Assembly: GCA_910573745.1 (NCBI GenBank)
Contig: CAJSYI010000027.1
Coordinates: 1-38,315, forward strand
DNA length: 38,315 nt
Origin: Muribaculaceae bacterium
GTDB taxonomy: Bacteria > Bacteroidota > Bacteroidia > Bacteroidales > Muribaculaceae
Direction of reading: 5' to 3'
In this document: one piece after another, positions 16,191 to 23,483 of the stretch
Layout of the letters: every line of letters begins with the position of its first letter
How positions within the stretch are numbered: the first letter of the stretch is position 1
Made by a program: the position numbers and the translations under genes
Notes under the pieces: generated by a model
What the model was told of the DNA's origin: nothing
Databases searched by the model: none
The model's input: only the letters and a program-made list of their open reading frames with translations

Positions 16191-17150
16191 TCAATGTGCA
16201 GTGTTTCCTATGTGTCTCTCCAGGATGGGATAGAAGCGTGCCGCTGTTTCGTCTAGGACACTTTTCTGCAAGAGTCCGTCCACGAGATGCCGGGGCAATG
16301 CTTGATAGCCGTCGCGCATGCCGACAAGATTCAGTGCCAAGGCTCCGTTGGTGTCGGCATCGCCTCCGGCCATTATCACGGCTTCGATGGCTTCCGCAGG
16401 CGATTCCGTGTGGCGCAAGGCCCATATGGCGGAAGCCATGCTCTTCCTTACGTACCACAGCGTGTCGGGGTCGGCGAGTTCAAGGTCGGATATGTCGGTG
16501 GTGTCGGTCATTTCTATGTACGGGCGCACACGGCGGTCTATATTGTCGGCGATCTGGAGCATTTCGTCGCGGGGCAGCACCCTGTCTTCAAGCAGAAGGG
16601 CGTTGGCTATGTGCGCGATTACAGTTGAGGCGGCGATGCATCTGGTGTCGGGATGCGTGATTCTGCATATCTCTTCCACGCGTTGCCCGAGGTCTTCTCT
16701 TTCCCACAATCCGCATAATATGGCTCGCTGCAAAGCTTCATTGGAAGCGTTGTGGCGACCCATCTGGAGCCATACGCGGTTTGCGACGGCTATGGGGTCT
16801 TCGAGATAGTCGGCCTGTCCCACGACCCATCTCACCTGCGGGACAATGTCCACAGGGTTGGTGAGATACCATTCGTGGAGGGCAGTCGCGAAATCCCTGA
16901 CGTCGATGCGTCCGGAGTCGCATATCTTGCCGATCATGCGCACCACGATTTCAGTATCGTTGGTGTAGTCTCCGCAGTCCCATTGCGAGCGGTGTGCGTC
17001 GCGTATGATCTGGGAGTAGTCGTGCAGCCCGTCGGGATAGCGGCGGCTGATCTCATTCGGCATCATGAATTCCGTGCCGAGTCCGAGAGCGTCTCCTATG
17101 GCTCCTCCGAAGAGGCATCCGTAGAATTTCTCTTTCAAGTCCAAGCTCAT
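16191..17150 (-). CDS. ADP-ribosylglycohydrolase family protein
   Basis: A 319-residue member of the DraG/ARH family, which removes ADP-ribose from proteins or nucleic acids using two Mg ions. The signature elements are present: GCLFGGAIGDALG (11-23), the metal-binding GDYTNDTE (60-67; usually W-T-D-D-T, here Asn replaces the first Asp) and GGDADTNGA (262-270). Hydrolases of this family may act on ADP-ribosylated Arg, Ser or DNA, or on unrelated substrates; the target here cannot be told. First gene of the operon with menA and an AlkD-like glycosylase. Confidence 0.9.
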   Translation of the reverse strand: MSLDLKEKFYGCLFGGAIGDALGLGTEFMMPNEISRRYPDGLHDYSQIIRDAHRSQWDCGDYTNDTEIVVRMIGKICDSGRIDVRDFATALHEWYLTNPVDIVPQVRWVVGQADYLEDPIAVANRVWLQMGRHNASNEALQRAILCGLWEREDLGQRVEEICRITHPDTRCIAASTVIAHIANALLLEDRVLPRDEMLQIADNIDRRVRPYIEMTDTTDISDLELADPDTLWYVRKSMASAIWALRHTESPAEAIEAVIMAGGDADTNGALALNLVGMRDGYQALPRHLVDGLLQKSVLDETAARFYPILERHIGNTAH

Positions 17151-17207
17151 AAGTAAAACAGGTGTGTCTTTGGAGAGTTCTGAAAGTTTTCAAAAGAAGA
17201 TAATGCG

Positions 17208-17239
17208 CAAAGATATATCTTTAAAAGCACAAATCCAAA
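17208..17239 (-). promoter_or_regulatory. Bacteroidetes promoter of the ARH-menA-alkD operon
   Basis: Minus strand TTTG (17239-17236), 20-bp spacer, TATCTTTG (17215-17208), leaving a leader of about 50 nt before the ATG at 17150. Confidence 0.7.
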
Positions 17240-17345
17240 TTCCTCTTTGCAAAAAGAGAAACAAGGATGTTGGTGCTGTTGTAAATGCATATTTGTGGCG
17301 TAAAATCGGGGGGGAGATTTTATCGGTCGTTTTTCAGTTGTTTGT

Positions 17346-17376
17346 TTTGTGCATTGATTCGGAATTGGTAAATTTG
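17346..17376 (+). promoter_or_regulatory. Bacteroidetes promoter of the LRR-transglutaminase gene
   Basis: TTTG (17346-17349), exactly 19 bp, TAAATTTG (17369-17376). A perfect match, 27 bp before the ATG at 17404. Confidence 0.75.
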
Positions 17377-17403
17377 CGGCAATAATTCTGTAAACTGGCA
17401 ACG

Positions 17404-19326
17404 ATGAATATGAGTAAGACACAATTCGTGTTTGCTGCTTTGGCGGCGGCTTCCGGGGCGGCAATAGGCATGGCCGGGACAAAGACGGTCAACGTCAAGA
17501 GGCCCGGGACGCTTGAGAAGCACGTGAAGGCCGTGGACGCGGCAAGACTGGCTTCATTGAAGATAAAAGGGACGTTGAACAATGACGATGTGCGCCATCT
17601 GCGACTTTTGCTCGGCAGTGATTCGCTTCTGAACCAGCTGCCTTCGTCATTGCGTTCGCTCGATCTGGCGGATGTGTCGTTTGAGAATTCAGGTAGTCCT
17701 TTCTATGCGCGTGGAGGAAAGAACAAGTACAGCATAAGCTCAGCCCATTCGCTTCCCGCGTGTCTGACCTACCAAAGCGGCCTTGAGGAAATAGTGCTGC
17801 CGCAGAAGCTCGACACGGTGTGTGCTTTCAGCCTGTCGCAGGCCGGATTCAGGAATCTCAGCATCCCGGACGGAGTATATGTGGACAGGCGTGCCGTGGT
17901 GGGCGACACGCTGCTGCAGACGCTGCGCCTTCCGGCGATGCCGGAGGCCGTTTCCCCGTCGTGGGCCGGGCTGAAGGGTTTGAAGAGCATTTCCTACGGC
18001 GATGTCGATTATTGCGAGGCGCAGTCGTTCACCGGTCTGCCCGAACTCGAGGAAATCGTGTTCGAGGGGATGGTCGGCCATATCGACGGCTACAACATCA
18101 AGGACTGCCCGAAACTGAGGCGTGTGGAGTTCCGCGGTCCGGTCAATACCACAGGGGGTGCGGAATTCACCGCAAACTGTCCTGAACTTGAGGAGATTTC
18201 CATAGACGGCCTCGTGTTGTATTTCGGCAATGTGAAGAACGAGGGCGCGCCTAAGTTCAAGGGCTACCGCATCGGCGGAGCCGTAATAGAGTCGGGGGAT
18301 ACGGCGTTGGTGCCTGTCGTTGCGGCCGAAGCCGCGCTTGCACGTCCGGAATTGGCACGTCAGCTGGAAAAGCTTGCACGTTGGGAGATAAAGCAGCTGA
18401 GGGCCGAGGACTCAGGCTTCCTGCGCAAGACCGCATATTCAGCCGCCACGGAGCTTACCGATTCATTGCTCGATATGGCAGGGATGCCTGCGCTCGCCGA
18501 CAGTGTGCGCGAGGCGGTGGCATTTGCCAAATCGACCGACGATTTCAAACCCAAGCTCCAGATACTTAAGGAATCCCCTTCGTATCAGGCCGGAAACGCC
18601 CCGGATGCAGTGTTCGTGTACGCGATGCCGTCTGATTCAGTGCTGGCTGCCGACAGGGCGTTTTTCAACCTTGACAGCATAGCCGGAGAGGGGACCGACG
18701 TGGAGAAGATGAAACGTCTCACATACTGGGTGCATGACCTTGTGCCGCATGACGGCGGCTCATACAATCCGGAACCGCGAAACCTGCGCCATTTGGCCGA
18801 GGTGTGCAAGGAGGAAGGCCGAGGAGTCAACTGCCGCATGATGGCGATAATGCTTACAGAGGCGTTGCTTGCAGAAGGGATTCCGGCGCGCTATCTCACG
18901 TGCCAGCCTAAAGCGTGGGACACGGACTCCGACTGCCATGTGATATGCGTCGGCTGGAGCGAGAGTCTCGGGAAATGGATATGGCTCGACCCGACGTTTG
19001 CCGCTTTCGTGAGCGACGAGAACGGCACTCCCCTCCATCCGGGCGAGGTGCGCGACCGCCTGCGCCGCGACATGCCGCTCGTGCTCAACGAGGATGCCAA
19101 CTGGAACCACAAGTCCCGTCAGACCAAAGAAAGGTATCTCGACAACTATATGGCCAAGAACCTCTATTTCATATCGGCCAATTCGATCAATCAGGCCGAG
19201 CCTGAAAGCAGCGTCTCATACCCGCATAAACAGGGCAAGGAGATATGCCTCTCCCCCTTGGGCGCACGCGCGCCGAAAGGGACGGTCATAACGACTGACG
19301 AAGTCTGGTTCTGGCAACGGCCTTGA
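17404..19326 (+). CDS. BspA-type leucine-rich repeat protein fused to a transglutaminase-like domain
   Basis: A 640-residue exported protein. After a hydrophobic signal region (about residues 8-24), residues 45-300 form irregular leucine-rich repeats of the BspA type (for example LRSLDLADVSFE, LEEIVLPQKLDTV, LKSISYGDV, LEEIVFEGMV, LRRVEFRGPV). A helical linker (about 310-400) leads to a transglutaminase-like domain with a complete Cys-His-Asp triad: Cys477 in GVNCRMMAIML, His512 in SDCHVICVGW and Asp529 in WIWLDPT. Such domains act as cysteine proteases, peptidoglycan- or isopeptide-cleaving enzymes or cross-linkers; the activity here is unknown. The gene has its own promoter and no sorting tail, so it is likely periplasmic or at the outer membrane. 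The stop codon abuts that of tadA on the opposite strand. Confidence 0.85.
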   Translation: MNMSKTQFVFAALAAASGAAIGMAGTKTVNVKRPGTLEKHVKAVDAARLASLKIKGTLNNDDVRHLRLLLGSDSLLNQLPSSLRSLDLADVSFENSGSPFYARGGKNKYSISSAHSLPACLTYQSGLEEIVLPQKLDTVCAFSLSQAGFRNLSIPDGVYVDRRAVVGDTLLQTLRLPAMPEAVSPSWAGLKGLKSISYGDVDYCEAQSFTGLPELEEIVFEGMVGHIDGYNIKDCPKLRRVEFRGPVNTTGGAEFTANCPELEEISIDGLVLYFGNVKNEGAPKFKGYRIGGAVIESGDTALVPVVAAEAALARPELARQLEKLARWEIKQLRAEDSGFLRKTAYSAATELTDSLLDMAGMPALADSVREAVAFAKSTDDFKPKLQILKESPSYQAGNAPDAVFVYAMPSDSVLAADRAFFNLDSIAGEGTDVEKMKRLTYWVHDLVPHDGGSYNPEPRNLRHLAEVCKEEGRGVNCRMMAIMLTEALLAEGIPARYLTCQPKAWDTDSDCHVICVGWSESLGKWIWLDPTFAAFVSDENGTPLHPGEVRDRLRRDMPLVLNEDANWNHKSRQTKERYLDNYMAKNLYFISANSINQAEPESSVSYPHKQGKEICLSPLGARAPKGTVITTDEVWFWQRP

Positions 19327-19788
19327 TCAGCGGCGTTTGCGGCGGAAGAAGTCGCGCATGATTCCGGCGCATTCGTCGGCAAGCACACCGGCCGTTACCT
19401 GAGTCTTCGGATGAAGAGGGGAGCGGCCGGTGAAGTATGCGTGGTAGCCTTTCTTGTCGTCCGTCGCGCCGTAGACGATACGGCCTATCTGGCTCCATCC
19501 GAGCGCCCCGGCGCACATCGGGCAAGGCTCGACGGTAACGTATATGGTGCAGTCCGGAAGGTATTTCCCGCCGAGATGGTCGGCGGCTGCGGTGATTGCC
19601 TGCATCTCGGCATGTGCCGAGACGTCGCACAGGGCTTCTGTGCGGTTGTGGGCGCGTGCTATTATTTTGCCTCCGACCGCAACCACCGCTCCTATAGGGA
19701 CTTCATCCTCGTCGAAAGCCTGCCTTGCCTCGTCGAGTGCCATACGCATGAATCGTTCGTCGCGTTGTTCCTGTGTTTCAAAAAGCAT
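19327..19788 (-). CDS. tadA: tRNA adenosine(34) deaminase
   Basis: Converts A34 to inosine in the anticodon of tRNA-Arg(ACG). The 153-residue cytidine-deaminase-fold protein has the zinc ligands and proton donor: His59 and Glu61 in SAHAEMQAI and Cys89/Cys92 in EPCPMCAGAL. The ATG at 19788 is chosen because it begins the conserved helix (DERFMRMALDEARQA) and lies 2 nt after the ispH stop codon; an open frame upstream only repeats ispH in another frame. Last gene of the five-gene operon. Its stop codon directly abuts the stop of the convergent LRR-transglutaminase gene. Confidence 0.96.
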   Translation of the reverse strand: MLFETQEQRDERFMRMALDEARQAFDEDEVPIGAVVAVGGKIIARAHNRTEALCDVSAHAEMQAITAAADHLGGKYLPDCTIYVTVEPCPMCAGALGWSQIGRIVYGATDDKKGYHAYFTGRSPLHPKTQVTAGVLADECAGIMRDFFRRKRR

Positions 19789-19790
19789 GG

Positions 19791-20681
19791 TTATGGGGTT
19801 GGTTCTGCATTTATGGCAAGGTTGGTGGTCAGGTAGTCCATTATCTGGTTCATGAGCCAGCGGGGAGTGCTTGTGGCTCCGCAGATGCCGATTGTAGATA
19901 CGCCGCGGAGCCGTTCGAGGTCGATGTCGGCTGCGTTGGAGACGTGCATTGAGCGAGGGTTCGCTTCGAGGCACTGTGCGAAAAGCACCTTTCCGTTGGA
20001 GCTTTTGCTTCCGCTGACGAAGACCACGGCTTCGTGGGCTGAGGCAAACTCCCGTATCTTGCTCATCCGGCCTGACACCTGGCGGCAAATGGTGTCGAAG
20101 TAACGGAACGACCCTTTGGTCTTGCGTTTCTTTATGGCTTCCACTATCCCCTCGAATCCTTCAGGCGATTTAGTGGTCTGGGAATACAGGAGTATGTCGC
20201 GGTCAAGGTCTACCGACTCGAGGTCTTCCTCCGACTGGATCACTATCGCCTCCCCGTCGGTCTGGCCTACGAGGCCGTTGACTTCGGCATGTCCCTCTTT
20301 GCCGTAGATTATGAACAGGGGGCGCACGGGAAGCGAGGCGGCCTCGTCGTAAGCCTGCTTGATGCGGCGTTGGAGCTGGAGCACGACGGGGCAGGTGGCG
20401 TCGATCACCTCTATGTTGTGGTCTGCGGCAGTCCTGTAGGTCTGCGGGGGTTCTCCATGGGCACGCAGAAGCACCTTTACGTCGTGCAGGCCGTGCAGGT
20501 CATCATGGGTTATGGTCTTCAGTCCTTTCCTGCGCAGGCGTTCCACTTCGTCGCTGTTGTGCACTATGTCGCCCAGGCAGAAAAGGGAACCCGACTTCTC
20601 AAGTTCCTCTTCGGCCTTGCGTATTGCGGTTACGACACCGAAACAGTAGCCTGAGTCGGCATCGATTTCTATTTTAGGCAT
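19791..20681 (-). CDS. ispH: 4-hydroxy-3-methylbut-2-enyl diphosphate reductase
   Basis: The last enzyme of the methylerythritol phosphate pathway, reducing HMBPP to IPP and DMAPP with a 4Fe-4S cluster. The 296-residue product has the three cluster cysteines at Cys13 (GYCFGV), Cys97 (DATCP) and Cys199 (FDTICR), plus the substrate-binding RAHGEPP (73-79), EGHAEVNGLVGQ with Glu133, and the terminal GICGATSTPRWLM. The third block reads DTICRQVSGR rather than the commoner DTICxATxxRQ, a mild change. The ATG at 20681 starts at the conserved core; a frame extension to 20732 overlaps cmk and is not needed. 11 nt after cmk. Confidence 0.97.
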   Translation of the reverse strand: MPKIEIDADSGYCFGVVTAIRKAEEELEKSGSLFCLGDIVHNSDEVERLRRKGLKTITHDDLHGLHDVKVLLRAHGEPPQTYRTAADHNIEVIDATCPVVLQLQRRIKQAYDEAASLPVRPLFIIYGKEGHAEVNGLVGQTDGEAIVIQSEEDLESVDLDRDILLYSQTTKSPEGFEGIVEAIKKRKTKGSFRYFDTICRQVSGRMSKIREFASAHEAVVFVSGSKSSNGKVLFAQCLEANPRSMHVSNAADIDLERLRGVSTIGICGATSTPRWLMNQIMDYLTTNLAINAEPTP

Positions 20682-20692
20682 CCGTTTTGTCT

Positions 20693-21394
20693 TTATTTGG
20701 TTGTGATGCTTTCGTAGAGGTTCAGGAGCCACTGCATCTGCTCGTCGCGAGTCATGTGGTCATTGTCGAGCACGTGTGCGTCTTCGGCCTGTCGGAGCGG
20801 CGATTCCTTGCGGTTGCGGTCGGTGAAGTCTCGTTGCTCGATGTTCTTCAGCACATCGGCATAGTCGGCCTTGATGCCTTTTTCCGTCAATTCCTTATAG
20901 CGACGTCCGGCGCGCACCTCAGGGGAGGCGTCGACGAACACCTTCATCTCGGCACGGGGAAAGACGGTGGTCCCGATGTCTCGTCCGTCCATCACTATTC
21001 CCTTGTTTTCGCCGAGTTCCTGTTGGAGCGCCGTCAGACGGTGACGGACTTCCGGAATTGCGGAGACGGGGCTGACGTGGTTGCTGACGTCCATTCCTCG
21101 TATTTCGGACTCCACGTCTTCACCGTCGAGTAGCGTATGGCATACCCCTGTGGCGGCATCCGGTGCGGAAAACTTTATGCTGATTTCAGGAAGGGCGTCT
21201 GCAAGCCCTCTTGAGTCTATGGCACCGTCGGGTGCGATCATTCCGTGCCTGAGGGCATAAAGGGTTACGGCGCGGTACATCGCTCCGCTGTCCACGTAGA
21301 CGTATCCTATGCGGCGTGCGAGCTCACGGGCCATTGTGCTTTTGCCCGAAGAGGAGTATCCGTCGATTGCTATCGTTATCTTTTTGCGGGTCAT
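20693..21394 (-). CDS. cmk: Cytidylate kinase
   Basis: Phosphorylates CMP and dCMP in pyrimidine nucleotide salvage and supply. The 233-residue product opens with the P-loop DGYSSSGKST (11-20) and continues with YVDSGAMYRAVTLYAL, a VSNHVSPVSAIPEVR CMP-binding segment, GIVMDGRDIGTTVFPRAE and the LID-like QRDFTDRNRKESPL near 195. The start is the ATG at 21394; residues read upstream of it have no family match and overlap glgB. It is followed by ispH after 11 nt. In Bacteroidales cmk and ispH are often neighbours. Confidence 0.96.
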   Translation of the reverse strand: MTRKKITIAIDGYSSSGKSTMARELARRIGYVYVDSGAMYRAVTLYALRHGMIAPDGAIDSRGLADALPEISIKFSAPDAATGVCHTLLDGEDVESEIRGMDVSNHVSPVSAIPEVRHRLTALQQELGENKGIVMDGRDIGTTVFPRAEMKVFVDASPEVRAGRRYKELTEKGIKADYADVLKNIEQRDFTDRNRKESPLRQAEDAHVLDNDHMTRDEQMQWLLNLYESITTK

Positions 21395-21441
21395 TGATGA
21401 GGTTTTTGTCTGTGCGGACGCGCAGTGGCGCGTCCTTATTC

Positions 21442-23469
21442 TTAAGTCGTTTTTTTGCGTACACGGCGCAGCACCTGTGCGGTGCGTGCCGGAAGATACA
21501 GTTTCAGCCATCCTTTGCCGGACGGAGAATAGAGCTTATCGGGAAGGGTGAAATGGCGCACGGAGTCGTCGATGAATCCGAATCCGCCGAAATCTCTGGA
21601 ATCGCTGTCAAGCACCACCTCGTATTCACCGGCAGGTGCGAGAATCCCGTAGCCTGAGAAGGATTCGGAGGGATTCCAGTTGAAGATGAATATGAGGTCG
21701 CCGCGTCCGAATGCCAGCACCTGGTCGTCGTCCTTCTCCCAAAGCTTCTCTAATGGGAGTGCCTGGAAATCGTAGATACGGCTCACTGTCTCGATCATCG
21801 CATTGTCGAATCGGTTGAGATATTTGTATTTGAGGTCTTCGCGGTCTACGAGATTCCATTGCCTCCGGGCGTATTTGTGGCTCCAGCCGTTGCCTTCGCG
21901 CGGAAAGTCGATCCATTCGGGATGGCCGAACTCGTTGCCCATGAAGTTGAGATATCCTCCGTTGATTGTGGCGATTGTGGCGAGGCGTATCATCTTGTGC
22001 AAGGCCATTCCGCGCTCCACGGTGAAGTTGCCGTCGTTCTCTCTCATATGCCAATACATGTCCTTGTCTATCAGACGGAAGATTATGGTCTTGTCTCCGA
22101 CGAGGGCCTGGTCATGGCTTTCGCAGTAGCTGATGGTCTTTTCGTCGCTGCGGCGGTTGGTCAGTTCCCAGAATATGGAGGTCGGATGCCAGTCTTCATC
22201 CTTCTTTTCCTTGATGGTCTTGATCCAGTAGTCGGGAATGCCCATTGCCATGCGGTAGTCGAATCCTATTCCGCCTTGGCTGAACTTCATTGCGAGTCCC
22301 GGCATTCCGCTCATCTCCTCGGCTATAGAGATGGCGTTGGGGTTTACTTTGTGTATAAGTATGTTGGCAAGAGCGAGATACGTTATCGCGTCAGTGTCCT
22401 GGTTGCCGTTGAAGTAGTCTGCATAAGAGCAGAATGCCTTCCCGAGCCCGTGGTCAATGTAGAGCATCGAGGTTACGCCGTCGAACCTGAACCCGTCGAA
22501 CCTGAATTCCTCAAGCCAGTATTTGCAGTTGGATAAGAGGAAATGCAGCACGTTGTCCTTGCCGTAGTCGAACACGAGCGAGTCCCATGCAGGATGCCGG
22601 CGGCGCGGGCCGCTGTGGAAATACAGGTCTTGGCTTCCGTCGATGTGTCCGATGCCTTCGTTCTCGTTCTTGACGGCATGTGAATGCACGATGTCCATGA
22701 TCACGGCTATTCCGAGGCTGTGGGCCTCGTCGATGAGGCGTTTCAGCTCGTCGGGCGTGCCGAAGCGCGACGATGGAGCGTAGAAGCTGCTCACGTGGTA
22801 GCCGAAAGACCCGTAGTAAGGATGTTCCTGTATTGCCATGATCTGTATGGCGTTGTAACCGTCCTTGGCTATGCGCGGCAACACTTTCTCGCGGAATTCG
22901 TCGTAGCTGCCCACGCCTTCTTTTTCCTGAGCCATGCCGATGTGGCATTCGTATATCAGCAACGGGCTTTTGTCGGGTCTGAACCTGTCTGTCCTGAATT
23001 CATACGGATGTTCCGGACAATACACCTGGGCTGAGAATATCCCGGTGGAAGGGTCTTGCACTACGCGGGTGGCATAGGCAGGTATGCGTTCTCCTTGGCC
23101 TCCGGGCCAGTGTACCGACATCTTGTAGAGGTCTCCGTCATGGATGTGGTCTTTGCCGATCCGGGCTTCCCACACGCCTCCTTCGAGTCGGTGCAGCCTG
23201 AACTGGGGCCTGTTTTCCCAGTCCGAGAACGTGCCGGTAAGCCAGATGTCGGTGGCGTTTGGTGCCAGCTCTCGGAAAATCCAGCCGCCGTCCTTGTCGC
23301 GGTGCAGCCCGTAATAACCGTATGCGTTGGCAAACCGCACGATGTCTCCGTCCGTGTCGGCGGTTATTCGCCTGAAGACGCATTCAGTGCCCTTATGACG
23401 CTCTTCGATGGCCTCTGCGAAAGGTTCAAGCCAAGGGTCGTTGCGGAGTATGGCGAGGTTTTTTTTCAT
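21442..23469 (-). CDS. glgB: 1,4-alpha-glucan branching enzyme (GH13)
   Basis: Introduces alpha-1,6 branches into glycogen. The 675-residue product resembles the eukaryotic-type branching enzyme found in Bacteroidales. A CBM48 domain covers about residues 60-150 (GTFSDWENRPQFRLHRLEGG). The catalytic barrel holds all GH13 regions: MDIVHSHAVKN (258-268), FRFDGFRFDGVTSM with nucleophile Asp330, IAEEMSG with acid Glu384, and ESHDQALVGDK with Asp453. The C-terminal beta domain ends near LYLPARTAQVLRRV. It starts 14 nt after the ATPase/DUF4435 gene stop and is 47 nt upstream of cmk, so it belongs to the same transcript. It is unusual to see glycogen synthesis linked to nucleotide and isoprenoid genes. 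Confidence 0.96.
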   Translation of the reverse strand: MKKNLAILRNDPWLEPFAEAIEERHKGTECVFRRITADTDGDIVRFANAYGYYGLHRDKDGGWIFRELAPNATDIWLTGTFSDWENRPQFRLHRLEGGVWEARIGKDHIHDGDLYKMSVHWPGGQGERIPAYATRVVQDPSTGIFSAQVYCPEHPYEFRTDRFRPDKSPLLIYECHIGMAQEKEGVGSYDEFREKVLPRIAKDGYNAIQIMAIQEHPYYGSFGYHVSSFYAPSSRFGTPDELKRLIDEAHSLGIAVIMDIVHSHAVKNENEGIGHIDGSQDLYFHSGPRRRHPAWDSLVFDYGKDNVLHFLLSNCKYWLEEFRFDGFRFDGVTSMLYIDHGLGKAFCSYADYFNGNQDTDAITYLALANILIHKVNPNAISIAEEMSGMPGLAMKFSQGGIGFDYRMAMGIPDYWIKTIKEKKDEDWHPTSIFWELTNRRSDEKTISYCESHDQALVGDKTIIFRLIDKDMYWHMRENDGNFTVERGMALHKMIRLATIATINGGYLNFMGNEFGHPEWIDFPREGNGWSHKYARRQWNLVDREDLKYKYLNRFDNAMIETVSRIYDFQALPLEKLWEKDDDQVLAFGRGDLIFIFNWNPSESFSGYGILAPAGEYEVVLDSDSRDFGGFGFIDDSVRHFTLPDKLYSPSGKGWLKLYLPARTAQVLRRVRKKTT

Positions 23470-23483
23470 TTCCGTATCCTTTT

